From CAWIXB01 sp963839955 (GTDB taxonomy: Bacteria > Actinomycetota > Actinomycetes > JACCUZ01): a stretch of DNA of 64,000 bases. The notes below the pieces were generated by a model. That model had not been told where the DNA came from and did not search any database. It worked only from the letters and a program-made list of their open reading frames with translations. Position 1 is the stretch's first letter. Each line of letters begins with the position of its first letter. Positions 26,841-35,005 of this stretch are shown here, in pieces. Location: assembly GCA_963839955.1 (NCBI GenBank), contig CAWIXB010000001.1, positions 2,852,001 through 2,916,000 of the forward strand, written 5' to 3'. The position numbers and the translations under genes are program-made.

Positions 26841-28117
26841 GGTCGGCTCCAGCTCAACGCGGAGGAGTGCCTTCTCACCGGCCGCAGCGCGTTGATGTGC
26901 GCCGCCACGGCGGCGGCGTCATGGCGGACGCCGTCGATGGACGAGGAGCTGCGCCGGCTCTGGAACCGCTGGCCGACGGTGTAGACCCCCGGCCGGTCGG
27001 TGATGCCGGCGCGTTGCACGATCTCGCCGTGGCGGTTGAGGACCGGGGCCTGGAGCCAGCAGTAGGACCGTTGGTAGCCGGTAGCCCACACGACCGCCGC
27101 GATGCCCGAAGCGGCGACGTCAAGCCGGGTGCGGTGCGCCGGCGGGCGAAACGGTGCCGGGCGGTGCGGCTCGAGCACCTCGCCGGAGAGGCCGGCCTGC
27201 TCAGCGAACGCGTCGACCTGGTCGAGGACACGGCCCAACCGGTAGTCCGCGTCCGCCGTCGTGTCGGGCAGGTCTTCGGCGAACCTGACGACCGTGCCGT
27301 CGGCATCCAGCAGCCGGCCGGCGAGCCTGACACCGAGCTCGTGCAGGCGCGCAAGGTCGACGTTCTCGCGACTCGGGCGACCGACGACCTGCAGGGACGG
27401 TTCGCGGAGGAAGCGACGCTTGTCGCTGACCTCGTCGATGCTTCGGTCCAACATGCCGATCGTGTCGAGCCACCACATGATGTCCATGCCGCGGTAGTCG
27501 CGGGGGACACGGGTGTGCCGGCCGACGGCGAGCACCACGTCGCGACCGGCGGTGCGCAGCTCGTGCGCGATCTGCACGCCCGACGCGGATGCGCCGACGA
27601 CGAGGACAGCGCCCGCCGGCAAGGCCTCCGGAGACGTGTAGTCGGACGGAGTGACATGAGCCACCGACGGCGGCAGGCCCGCGGCGGCCGCGGGCACGGC
27701 AGGGATGTCGCAGTACCCGGTGGCGACGACGACGGACGCCGCAAGCCAGCTGCGGTCCGGGGTCCGGACGACGTGGCCGGCCTCCGTCGGCTCGACCGCG
27801 ACGACCTGCGCGCCCTCGTGCACGGGTGCGCCGAAGGAGGCGGCGTACGAACGCAGGTACTCCGCCACCTCCGGTGCGCGCAGGTAGCCGTCGGGGTCCG
27901 GCCCGGTGTAGTGCCAGCCGGGCAGCCTGCTCATCCAGTTCGGAGTGAGCAGGCGCAGGGAGTCCCAGCGGTCGGTCTCCCAGCGGCTACCAGCCCAGGC
28001 TCGGTCGAGGAGGACGTGGGAACGCTGCTGGGCGGTCAGGTGGTAGCTCGTGGCCAGCCCTGCCTGCCCGGCACCGATGATCACGGTGTCCACGCTCTCG
28101 ACGTCGGTGCGGCTCAT
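26837..28117 (-). CDS. Flavin-containing monooxygenase (FAD/NAD(P)-binding)
   Basis: 426 aa. FAD motif VIIGAGQAGLATSYHL at residue ~12, NADPH motif VLVVGASASGVQIAHEL at ~170, and the family signature VVWATGYQRSY near 340. These define class B flavoprotein monooxygenases of the CzcO/YUCCA-like group. The substrate is unknown. It stands between osmC and a second FAD enzyme in one operon. There is no good ribosome site before the ATG; instead a 9-bp sequence occurs three times just upstream (28122-28148). Confidence 0.88.
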   Translation of the reverse strand: MSRTDVESVDTVIIGAGQAGLATSYHLTAQQRSHVLLDRAWAGSRWETDRWDSLRLLTPNWMSRLPGWHYTGPDPDGYLRAPEVAEYLRSYAASFGAPVHEGAQVVAVEPTEAGHVVRTPDRSWLAASVVVATGYCDIPAVPAAAAGLPPSVAHVTPSDYTSPEALPAGAVLVVGASASGVQIAHELRTAGRDVVLAVGRHTRVPRDYRGMDIMWWLDTIGMLDRSIDEVSDKRRFLREPSLQVVGRPSRENVDLARLHELGVRLAGRLLDADGTVVRFAEDLPDTTADADYRLGRVLDQVDAFAEQAGLSGEVLEPHRPAPFRPPAHRTRLDVAASGIAAVVWATGYQRSYCWLQAPVLNRHGEIVQRAGITDRPGVYTVGQRFQSRRSSSSIDGVRHDAAAVAAHINALRPVRRHSSALSWSRP

Positions 28118-28121
28118 GTCG

Positions 28122-28148
28122 TCGTCTCGTTCGTCTCGTTCGTCTCGT
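28122..28148. repeat. Three tandem copies of a 9-bp unit in the leader of the flavin monooxygenase gene
   Basis: TCGTCTCGT occurs at 28122-28130, 28131-28139 and 28140-28148 (ACGAGACGA on the coding strand), ending four bases before the start codon. It sits where the ribosome-binding site should be, between the osmC stop and this ATG. Copy-number change would alter spacing to upstream signals. Confidence 0.9.
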
Positions 28149-28151
28149 GCT

Positions 28152-28730
28152 TCAGCTGGTGGTCACGTCGATGGAGACGGGCACACCGTTGGTGATGACG
28201 TCGTAGACCGCCGAGCGCCGACGGGACTGCTCGACGATCTCTCGTAGAACCTCGTCCTCGGCGTCACCGATGACGGTGAAGCTGACCCGGATCCCCTGGT
28301 AGCCGTTGCGCACTTCGCCACCACCCAGGCCGAGGACACCCAGCAGGTCGATGTCGCCCTCCACGCGGGAGGTGACCTGGCGCAGTGTGACGCCGCGCGC
28401 TGCTGCGATGTTGACCAGGCCGGCGGTCAGACACGCCGCGATGGCGTGCAGCACGAACTCGACCGGGGTGGGCCCCTGGTCGGTGCCGAGGAGAACCGCG
28501 GGGTGGTCGGCGTCGTACACGAACTCGGCGGTGCGGTTGGTGTCCTCGGCGCCTGCGCCGTAGAAGCCCTGGATGGACGTCTGGTTGTGCGTGCCGCTGA
28601 TCCACCGGTTGCTGGCTCGGAACTGGAACTGCGCCAGCTCCGGCTGCGCCTTCAGGTGGTCCAGGGTGGCGAACAGGGTGGGGACGTCAACCCCGTTCCG
28701 GGCCGAGCGCTCGGCAGTGGTGGTCGTCAT
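28152..28730 (-). CDS. OsmC family protein
   Basis: 192-aa OsmC/Ohr-fold protein. Seen are the YDADHPAVLLGTD segment, the helix AIAACLTAGLVNIAA carrying the reactive Cys, VEGDIDLLGVLG, and the end RRRSAVYDVITNGVPVSI, where the second Cys of true Ohr peroxidases is absent. It may be a thiol-dependent peroxidase with a non-canonical resolving partner, or a member of the OsmC group with unknown substrate. I chose the second ATG (28730) because GGGAG abuts the first one and stands six bases before this one. First gene of the redox operon. Confidence 0.88.
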   Translation of the reverse strand: MTTTTAERSARNGVDVPTLFATLDHLKAQPELAQFQFRASNRWISGTHNQTSIQGFYGAGAEDTNRTAEFVYDADHPAVLLGTDQGPTPVEFVLHAIAACLTAGLVNIAAARGVTLRQVTSRVEGDIDLLGVLGLGGGEVRNGYQGIRVSFTVIGDAEDEVLREIVEQSRRRSAVYDVITNGVPVSIDVTTS

Positions 28731-28748
28731 GGTCATCTCCCGTCTCGA

Positions 28749-28765
28749 GGAGCCCAGGTGGCTCC
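28749..28765. promoter_or_regulatory. Inverted repeat upstream of osmC
   Basis: GGAGCC-CAGGT-GGCTCC, a perfect 6-5-6 inverted repeat, lies 19 bases upstream of the osmC start. It could be an operator for the redox operon or a leader hairpin. No promoter element is clear beside it. Confidence 0.35.
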
Positions 28766-28952
28766 GGCAGCCGGGACATTAGGGAGTGGGCCTTCCCCGC
28801 GCCTTCCCCAGAGAGCCCACATTTCCCCCGGTTGATACAGGCACCGGAAGGCCCGCGGAAGCAGCCCCCGTGACGCTGCCTCCGGCCGAGGGAATGAGAC
28901 CCCGGCGGTCTCGCCCTCGAGGTCTTCTGCGCGCCGGCGTAGCGAACGCAAA

Positions 28953-28983
28953 GGGAGGGTGGACCTCGACGGCCCACCCTCCC
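28953..28983 (-). terminator. Rho-independent terminator after the sugar dehydrogenase gene
   Basis: A perfect 10-bp stem (GGGAGGGTGG at 28953-28962 with CCACCCTCCC at 28974-28983) and an 11-base loop lie 29 bases past the stop codon. On the minus strand the stem is followed by TTT, as expected for intrinsic termination in a GC-rich genome. The short T-run makes efficiency uncertain. Confidence 0.75.
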
Positions 28984-29011
28984 CTGCGGTCTCAGCGACC
29001 GGCCCTGATCA

Positions 29012-31390
29012 TCAGGGCCTTGGGTTCACCATCCTGCGGTACTGCGCCTTGACCTGACCTGGATCGGCGGCCTTGTCGAGGAACATCAGGCTGTCCATCT
29101 GGCAGTTGCACGGGTTCTGCTCCCGGGTGTTCTGCGGGAAGCTGCCCCCGATCTTGATGCCGCGCGGGTCGGTGGCCGACGTGCGGGCCGTGCCGTTCGT
29201 ACCGGCCAGCGCCCACGGGTCGCCGGGCGTCGTGTAGAAGCCCGACAGGCGCTCCCCGTTCTTGTAGAGCGCCATCGTGCCGGTGCTGAAGTCGAACGTC
29301 GCGGCAAGGTGGACCCACTGCCCCTGGGGCAGCAGCGTCCGCCAGTCCTCGTTCGCCGCGAAGGTCTGCGAGGCGCCTGTGTCGACTCGACGACCCAGGG
29401 CGACCAGCCTCTGCTCGCCGTTGACGTTGATGACCTCCAGCAGCGCCCGCACCCCGTGCCCGTCCGAGTTGCCGGACAGGATGCCGGCGAGCCCGGTCGC
29501 GTTGTAGCGGTCGGCGGGGTCGGCCGTGTTGGAGTTCGGGTTCGGGTGGTCACCCATCAGCTTGAACCAGCCCATCACGGTCGTCTGCTTGGCCGCGTTG
29601 AAGGCTCGCAGCGTCGGCTGGCCGGCCTCCCGGAAGATCCCGGCCTTCCAGTCGTCGTTGCTCGCCGCGTCCGGGCTCACCTGCATGGTCTGCAGCGCGT
29701 TCGCGCTGCCCGGGAAGGCGCCGCCGTTCGCGGCCCGCATCGACTCGAGACCGTTGACCAGGTCGATGTAGGTGTTGGACGAGCCCCGGTCGGTCTCCAT
29801 CTCCCTCGTCTGCGAGATGTTCTGCGGGAACGGGTGGTCGAAGTCGTAGTGCGCCACCATGTTGCGGGCCAGGCTCGGCTCGACCTCGAGGGTTGCCGGG
29901 GCGCGCTTGGTCCCGACGATCTTCCAGATCTTCCCGGTTGCCTTGGCGAGGAAGTACAGCTCGCCGGAGGCGTCCTTGGCGAACCGCAGATCCACGCGGG
30001 GGCTGCCGACGAGCTGCTGCAGCGTGAGGCGGTTGCCGTTCACGTCGTACGTCTGCAGCTGCTCGATCCGGGCCGTCTTGTCTATGCGGTCGTCCATCTC
30101 GCGAGTGTTGGTGGAGAACACCCGGCCGTCGACCAGGTCACCGAAGATGTAGCGGCCGGTCAGGCCCTTGAGCGCCTGGCCTCGGTAGACCTGGCCACCG
30201 CTGATGGCGTGGCCGCTGTCGGATGTACACGACCAGTCGGTTGGCGGGTTGTGGTCGAACTCCGCGACCGGGTAGTCGTAGCCGAACTTCGCGTCATCGG
30301 CCGGGACCGTGTGGACGAAGCAGCGGTCGGTCTGGTCGAAGGCGTAGGAGCCTTCCCGCTCGCTCCAGCCGAAGTTGTCACCTGAGTCGACCTTGTAGAC
30401 GCCTTCGTTCGCGTGCTCACCGATGTGGCCGAGGTACATCGCACGGTTGCCGCCGGTGTCCCAAGCGAAGCGGTGCGGGTCACGCATGCCGACGGCGTAG
30501 ATCTCACCGATGGCACCCGGCGTCCCAACGAAGGGGTTGTCGGCGGGGATGCCGTACTTGCCGTTCGCGCTGTTTCTGCCGAGCGGGTCGATGCGCAGGA
30601 TCTTGCCCTGCGGCACGGACTTGTCCTGCGGCCAGTCGCTGTTCCAGCCACTGCCGCCGTCGCCCACGGCGAGGTAGAGCTTGCCGTAGTCGGCCTCACC
30701 GCGCGTGGCCGAGTAGTTGAAGTCGATCTGCTGGATCGCGTGGATCTGACCGTTGAACGCCAGCCGGAGGACCTCGCGGCGGGTTCCGCTGAAGGTGCTC
30801 GCGGCCGGGTTGCTGGCGGTCCACTCGGTGACGACGGAGTGCAGGAAGTTGCCGGGCATGCCGGGCAGGTCGGGCGTCTTGGCCAGCTGGCTCGGGCCGC
30901 GCTCGGTGTGGACCGTATAGAGCTTGCCGTTGGTCTTGAAGTCAGGGTGGAAGGTGGTGAACCCGAAGCCACTACCCAGGCCGCGGCCGGAGAAGAAGTC
31001 GTCGGCGGCGAACGTCGCACCGACGTCGATGTACGGGTGCGGCGTCCCGCCCGCCTTGGGCAGGAGGTACAGCTTGCCGTTGAGGTCCGAGACGGCCATC
31101 CGCCCGGAGCCGTCGGGCAGTTCACTGAGGTGGTTGATGCGGGCGTGGCGCATCAACCGCGGGTCGACCGGAACCGGGTTCGGCTCGGACTTCGGGAACT
31201 GCGCGAACTCCTTGAGCACGAGCCCGAGGTCGGACGGGACCGGGCTCTCGGTGACGGGGTCAGCGACCGGCGTGCCGGGAGGCACGTCCGAGGCGACGTC
31301 GGCGTCAGAGTCGGCCGCCGCCTGCGGCACGACAAGCGCCGCCAGCAAGGCAACGACGACCGACAGCAGCAACCACCTGGGCTTCTTCAT
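29012..31390 (-). CDS. Secreted glucose/sorbosone dehydrogenase-type protein with C-terminal LamG domain
   Basis: 792 aa. A Sec signal peptide (MKKPRWLLLSVVVALLAALV ... AAA) leads to a GSDH beta-propeller (about residues 45-500) with the family blocks GDGGSGWNSDWPQD, GKILRIDPLGR, YAVGMRDPHRFAWD and FGWSEREGSY. Residues ~520-790 form a laminin-G/concanavalin-like domain. GSDH proteins oxidise aldoses outside the membrane, usually with PQQ; cofactor and substrate are not shown here. The ATG has AAAGGGAG upstream. It follows the LamG-RTX gene on the same strand with 53 bases between, spanned in part by a perfect inverted repeat, and ends in a terminator. Confidence 0.88.
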   Translation of the reverse strand: MKKPRWLLLSVVVALLAALVVPQAAADSDADVASDVPPGTPVADPVTESPVPSDLGLVLKEFAQFPKSEPNPVPVDPRLMRHARINHLSELPDGSGRMAVSDLNGKLYLLPKAGGTPHPYIDVGATFAADDFFSGRGLGSGFGFTTFHPDFKTNGKLYTVHTERGPSQLAKTPDLPGMPGNFLHSVVTEWTASNPAASTFSGTRREVLRLAFNGQIHAIQQIDFNYSATRGEADYGKLYLAVGDGGSGWNSDWPQDKSVPQGKILRIDPLGRNSANGKYGIPADNPFVGTPGAIGEIYAVGMRDPHRFAWDTGGNRAMYLGHIGEHANEGVYKVDSGDNFGWSEREGSYAFDQTDRCFVHTVPADDAKFGYDYPVAEFDHNPPTDWSCTSDSGHAISGGQVYRGQALKGLTGRYIFGDLVDGRVFSTNTREMDDRIDKTARIEQLQTYDVNGNRLTLQQLVGSPRVDLRFAKDASGELYFLAKATGKIWKIVGTKRAPATLEVEPSLARNMVAHYDFDHPFPQNISQTREMETDRGSSNTYIDLVNGLESMRAANGGAFPGSANALQTMQVSPDAASNDDWKAGIFREAGQPTLRAFNAAKQTTVMGWFKLMGDHPNPNSNTADPADRYNATGLAGILSGNSDGHGVRALLEVINVNGEQRLVALGRRVDTGASQTFAANEDWRTLLPQGQWVHLAATFDFSTGTMALYKNGERLSGFYTTPGDPWALAGTNGTARTSATDPRGIKIGGSFPQNTREQNPCNCQMDSLMFLDKAADPGQVKAQYRRMVNPRP

Positions 31391-31421
31391 CGAGCAACTC
31401 CCTTTGCGACAGAAGTCGTTG

Positions 31422-31447
31422 CTGACAAGTCAGTGCTGACTTGTCAG
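31422..31447. repeat. Perfect 12-bp inverted repeat between LamG-RTX and dehydrogenase genes
   Basis: CTGACAAGTCAG (31422-31433), two bases, then CTGACTTGTCAG (31436-31447), exact reverse complements. Each arm is itself a dyad, CTGAC-NN-GTCAG, so this is also two tandem operator-like sites. It covers the stop codon of the LamG-RTX gene and ends 32 bases before the dehydrogenase start. Operator, attenuator or RNA-processing hairpin are all possible. Confidence 0.85.
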
Positions 31448-32457
31448 TCCTGCTGAGTCACGTTCGTGCCCGGCCCACCGTCGAACCGGTCCAGGCCGGC
31501 CTCGCCGAGGAGTACGTCGTCGCCCGGCCCGCCGCGCAGGTCGTCGTCCCCGTCGCCAGCGCACACGACGTCGTTGCCGCCCTTCGCGTCGACCCGGTCG
31601 TTGCCGCCGAGCGCTGCGATGACGTCGTCGTGGTTCGTCCCCTTCAGCCGATCGGGCCGCTCCGTGCCGGTGACCGTCGCCTCGGCGCCACGGCAGCCCG
31701 GCGTGCCGGTCACCCGGAACTGGCGTGCGCGGCCGATGTTGTCGAAGGAACCGAAGCCGGTCCGGCCCGCCTTGAGCGTCGTGTCGGTCGCGGTCATCAG
31801 CGGCGTCTTCGCACCGTCGACGAAGACCGCGATCTCACCCGTCGCCGAACAGTGCCGCACCCTGACCTTGTGGTACTCGGCGTCGCTGATCGCGGGTGGC
31901 GCGCCGGTGGACCCGTTCCACTGGTGGTCGAGCCGCAACCGGTCGGCATCGTTGACGAGAAAGATGCCGTTGTGCGGGTAGATCGTGTTGTCCGACGAGA
32001 AGTGCGCGTAGTAGAACTTCGTCGGCGACTGGTAGCCGAACACGATGATGACGTCGCGGTTGCTCACCGACACCGGGGTGTCCAGCCGCACCTCGGCGTC
32101 GATCTGCACCGAGCCGAACTCGGGACCCTCTGTCAGCACCGCGAACTCGAACGGCCGACGCGGCCCTGGCGGCGCCGTCCCGGCCTCGGCCAGGATCACC
32201 TCGTCACCCGGGAACTGCCACTTCGACGGCGTGATCGGCGCCCAGTTCTCGCCCGGCATGACGTGGTCGACCTCGGCCTTTCCGCGTGGGCAGCTGGCGT
32301 GGGACGGAGCGGGCGGCGCAGGCGGAGCGGGCGCTGCGGCAGGGGAATCCAGCGCTCCTTCCGCCTGCGCCGTCGGCAGGGTGGCCGAGGCCAGCAGGGC
32401 GGCGACCGCCAGAGCAAGGAGGAGGGGGAGTCTGGACAGGAAGCGCTGGGCCGGCAT
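31444..32457 (-). CDS. Secreted LamG/DUF1080-like protein with RTX calcium-binding repeats
   Basis: 337 aa. Signal peptide (MPAQRFLSRLPLLLALAVAALLAS), Pro/Ala linker, then a jelly-roll domain (about residues 60-250, YYAHFSSDNTIY ... VRVRHCSATGEIAVFVDG) similar in layout to DUF1080/3-keto-disaccharide hydrolase and LamG folds. It ends in RTX nonapeptides (LGGNDRVDAKGGND, GGPGDDVLLGEAGLD) that bind calcium during export. I chose the ATG at 32457, with AGAGGTGG upstream; the frame is open back to 32592, but the operator and promoter lie within that part. A carbohydrate-binding or hydrolase role is inferred from fold and neighbours. Confidence 0.8.
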   Translation of the reverse strand: MPAQRFLSRLPLLLALAVAALLASATLPTAQAEGALDSPAAAPAPPAPPAPSHASCPRGKAEVDHVMPGENWAPITPSKWQFPGDEVILAEAGTAPPGPRRPFEFAVLTEGPEFGSVQIDAEVRLDTPVSVSNRDVIIVFGYQSPTKFYYAHFSSDNTIYPHNGIFLVNDADRLRLDHQWNGSTGAPPAISDAEYHKVRVRHCSATGEIAVFVDGAKTPLMTATDTTLKAGRTGFGSFDNIGRARQFRVTGTPGCRGAEATVTGTERPDRLKGTNHDDVIAALGGNDRVDAKGGNDVVCAGDGDDDLRGGPGDDVLLGEAGLDRFDGGPGTNVTQQD

Positions 32458-32492
32458 CGGGTGCCACCACCTCTGCTCGCAGGGCATAACTT

Positions 32493-32506
32493 GGTAAGCG
32501 TTTTCC
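32493..32506. promoter_or_regulatory. LacI-type operator before the LamG-RTX gene
   Basis: GGTAAGCGTTTTCC is an imperfect dyad centred on CG (GGTAAGC against GGAAAAC in the other arm), the usual form of LacI/GalR-family sites. It lies just downstream of the predicted -10 (32518-32523), a roadblock position, and shares its GTAAGCG core with the palindrome at 33711-33736. Confidence 0.65.
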
Positions 32507-32517
32507 TCAATCGGTGA

Positions 32518-32546
32518 GAATTGCCGTCTCAAGTCCGATTTGTCAA
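32518..32546 (-). promoter_or_regulatory. Promoter of the LamG-RTX / dehydrogenase genes
   Basis: On the minus strand, TTGACA (32546-32541) is a consensus -35, followed 17 bases later by CAATTC (32523-32518) as a weak -10. The LacI-type operator follows directly. The -10 match is poor, so the exact element is uncertain. Confidence 0.5.
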
Positions 32547-32594
32547 GGGTTGCGACGAACCTTGCGCTCAGATTCCCCTGCGCCTGAGACACGA

Positions 32595-33626
32595 TCAGGT
32601 CGCGCAGGGCCCCGTGGAGTCGCGGACGACGAGTGTGTGACCGGTCAAGTGGCGCCGGGGTCGTGCGGCCGGCGGCTTGAGCGCGAGCGTGAGCGCCATC
32701 TCGCCCATCTGACTCATCGGCAGCCGGATCGTCGTGAGGCTCGGCGCGAGGTCCTCGGCCACGGCCACGTCGTCGAACCCGGTGACCGAGACTTGGCCGG
32801 GCACATCGATGCCTTGCGAGCGCAACGTCGACAGCACGCCGATCGCCATGGCGTCGTTGAGTGCCATCACCGCCGTCACGTCGCTGCGCTCGGCGAGGAT
32901 CCGGGTGGCGGCGACCTTGCCCCCGTCCCGGGTGAAGTCGGCCTCGACGACGTGCACATCGTCGAGCGTCAGGCCGTGGCTCTGGAGAGCCGACTCGATG
33001 CCGGCCAGCCGGTCTGCCACCGTCGTCAGCCCGCGCGACCCCGACGCGACGGCGATCCGGCGATGCCCGAGCGACAGCACGTGCTCGGCGATCGACCTGC
33101 CGCCCGCGACGTTGTCGGGCAGGACGGCGTCGGCCGCGACATGGTGGCGACCGATGAGGGCCACACGCCCACCAGAGCGGCGGAAGGCCAGCAGCTCCCG
33201 CTTCGACGCGGCCTGCAGGCGCGGATCGACGTACCCGGAACCCGCCACGATGATGCCGCCGATGCGGTGGGCGACGAGCGTGCGGATCTGCGTCAGCTCG
33301 ACCTGGGGGTCGCGCCCTGAGTGGCAGATCTGGGCGGTCAGGCCCTGCTGCGAGGCGACGCGCAGCACGCCGCTGGCGATCTCGGAGAAGTAGGGGTCAC
33401 CGATCTCATGGACGATGAGACCGATGCTCGAGGTCGCGCCGCCGGCCAGCGACCGGGCATGCGGGTTGACGACGTAGCCGAGCTCCTCGGCGACGATCCG
33501 CACCTGGTCCGCGACTGCGACGCTGACGCCGCTGGTCCCCGACAGCGAGCGCGACGCCGTGGCGATCGACACGCCGGCCCGCTCGGCGACGTCGGCGAGA
33601 CGCACCGCCGAACGTCGCTCGGGCAT
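32595..33626 (-). CDS. LacI family transcriptional regulator
   Basis: 343 aa. Residues 6-55 are the LacI helix-turn-helix and hinge (RLADVAERAGVSIATASRSLSG ... LGYVVNPHARSL). The rest is a periplasmic-binding-like sugar sensor, with GLIVHEIGDPYFSEIASGV, the ALNDAMAIGVL block and SVTGFDDVAVAEDLAPSLTTIR. The ATG at 33626 has GGGAGCGGGA upstream. It is divergent from the Liv-type transporter operon and stands next to the LamG-RTX promoter; operator-like sites lie on both sides, so it likely represses both units and itself until a sugar or sugar acid binds. The ligand is unknown. Confidence 0.92.
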   Translation of the reverse strand: MPERRSAVRLADVAERAGVSIATASRSLSGTSGVSVAVADQVRIVAEELGYVVNPHARSLAGGATSSIGLIVHEIGDPYFSEIASGVLRVASQQGLTAQICHSGRDPQVELTQIRTLVAHRIGGIIVAGSGYVDPRLQAASKRELLAFRRSGGRVALIGRHHVAADAVLPDNVAGGRSIAEHVLSLGHRRIAVASGSRGLTTVADRLAGIESALQSHGLTLDDVHVVEADFTRDGGKVAATRILAERSDVTAVMALNDAMAIGVLSTLRSQGIDVPGQVSVTGFDDVAVAEDLAPSLTTIRLPMSQMGEMALTLALKPPAARPRRHLTGHTLVVRDSTGPCAT

Positions 33627-33710
33627 GTTCCCGCTCCCTCGATCGCGCCGGAAATCCGACTGACCGCCGAGGTGCCCCCTTGCCACCGGCGGTCATCTTG
33701 CCTAAGGTAA

Positions 33711-33736
33711 CGCAACCGCTTACGTAAGCGGTTACG
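33711..33736. promoter_or_regulatory. LacI operator before the Liv-type transporter operon
   Basis: A 26-bp near-perfect palindrome (one mismatched pair) whose arms carry AACCGCTTAC and GTAAGCGGTT. It lies 36 bases before the substrate-binding-protein gene and 85 bases before lacI. Each arm also resembles a CG-centred LacI site, so it could hold two dimers. Confidence 0.8.
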
Positions 33737-33771
33737 TGCGTGGCTACGCGACCTTACAGGGAGTCGATCTG

Positions 33772-34998
33772 ATGAACACGCCGACACGGGTTCGGTTGTT
33801 GGCTCTGACCTCTGCGCTCGCCCTCGCCGTGAGCGGGTGCGGCCTCGGCGGAGCCTCGGAGGAGGGCACGGAGGGGAAGGACGAGATCACGATCGGCATC
33901 TCGCTGCCGCTGACCGGTGACTTCTCCGAGCCGGGCAAGGGCATCCAGCGCGGGTACGAGGCGTGGGCGGAGTTCGTCAACAAGGACGGCGGCCTGCTCG
34001 GCAAGCAGGTCCGGCTGAAGATCCTCGACGACCAGTCCAACGCCGACCGGGTCGCCTCCGACTACGAGAAGCTCATCAACCGCGACAAGGTCGACCTCGT
34101 CGTGGGACCGTTCTCGACCCGTCTGGTCGTGCCGGCCGCACAGGTCGCGAAGGACTACGGCTACCTGTTCGTCGAGCCGGCCGGTGCGGCCGAGGAGGTC
34201 TTCACCCAGGGCTTCGACAACCTCTTCTACGCCGCGCCGGCCGTGGCGGACGACCACTACAACCACCTCGCCGAGCACATCCTCGCCATGCCGGAAGGTG
34301 AGCGGCCGAAGACAGCCGCGTACGCCTCGATGGACGACCCGTTCGCGATGGGCACGGCGTACGGGCTGAAGAACAAGCTCGAGGCCGGAGGCATCAAGAC
34401 GGTCGCCAACGAGGTCTACCCGCCCGACACCACCGACTTCGGCAGCATCGCGGCCAAGATCGCGGCGTCCAAAGCGGAGATCATGGTCGGCGGCTCGCAG
34501 TACCAGGACGCGGTGAACCTCATCGTCGCGCTGCAGCAGCTCAACTACCAACCGAAGCTCGCGGCGTTCTCCACCGCGCCGACGAACCCCGAGTTCCCGA
34601 AGGCCATCGGCGACAAGACCGAAGGCATCATCTCCCCCACCGGCTACACAACTGAGGCCGAATGGCCGACCAACAAGCCGTTCGTCGACTTCTACACCAA
34701 GGAGACCGGCAACCCGCCCGGCGAGGACGAAGCCAACGCATGGACCACCGGCGAAGTCGTCGCCGCAGCGGTCAAGGCGGCGAAGTGCGCCGACCCGTCC
34801 CAAGAATGCCAGCAGAAAATGATCGACTGGCTGCACGAGAACGAGGTCGAGACGGTCGTCGGGCCGTTGACCTGGGACAAGGACGGACGCCCCGAGGGCG
34901 CTCACATGATCCAGCAATACGTCGACGGCAAGATCCGCATCGTGTTCCCCGAGGACACCAAGGAAGCCGACTTCATCTTCCCGAAGCCCGAGTGGTGA
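33772..34998 (+). CDS. ABC transporter substrate-binding lipoprotein (LivK/Peripla_BP_6 type)
   Basis: 408 aa. Lipoprotein signal with lipobox LAVSGC, then the type I binding-protein fold of branched-chain amino-acid receptors: ITIGISLPLTGDFSEPGKG at the start of the mature part, VDLVVGPFSTR, and the second lobe PTNPEFPKAIGD. It captures the substrate for the permeases and ATPases that follow. The ATG at 33772 has GGGAG upstream. Its placement behind a LacI operator, with sugar enzymes in the same operon, argues for a sugar-derived or carboxylate substrate instead of an amino acid; that is inference. Confidence 0.9.
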   Translation: MNTPTRVRLLALTSALALAVSGCGLGGASEEGTEGKDEITIGISLPLTGDFSEPGKGIQRGYEAWAEFVNKDGGLLGKQVRLKILDDQSNADRVASDYEKLINRDKVDLVVGPFSTRLVVPAAQVAKDYGYLFVEPAGAAEEVFTQGFDNLFYAAPAVADDHYNHLAEHILAMPEGERPKTAAYASMDDPFAMGTAYGLKNKLEAGGIKTVANEVYPPDTTDFGSIAAKIAASKAEIMVGGSQYQDAVNLIVALQQLNYQPKLAAFSTAPTNPEFPKAIGDKTEGIISPTGYTTEAEWPTNKPFVDFYTKETGNPPGEDEANAWTTGEVVAAAVKAAKCADPSQECQQKMIDWLHENEVETVVGPLTWDKDGRPEGAHMIQQYVDGKIRIVFPEDTKEADFIFPKPEW

Positions 34999-35005
34999 TC
35001 CTGAC

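Noticed and set aside
33698..33726. Promoter TTGCCT-17-TACGTA before the Liv-type operon
   Set aside because: The -10 matches consensus poorly, and the sequence is better explained as part of the LacI palindrome.
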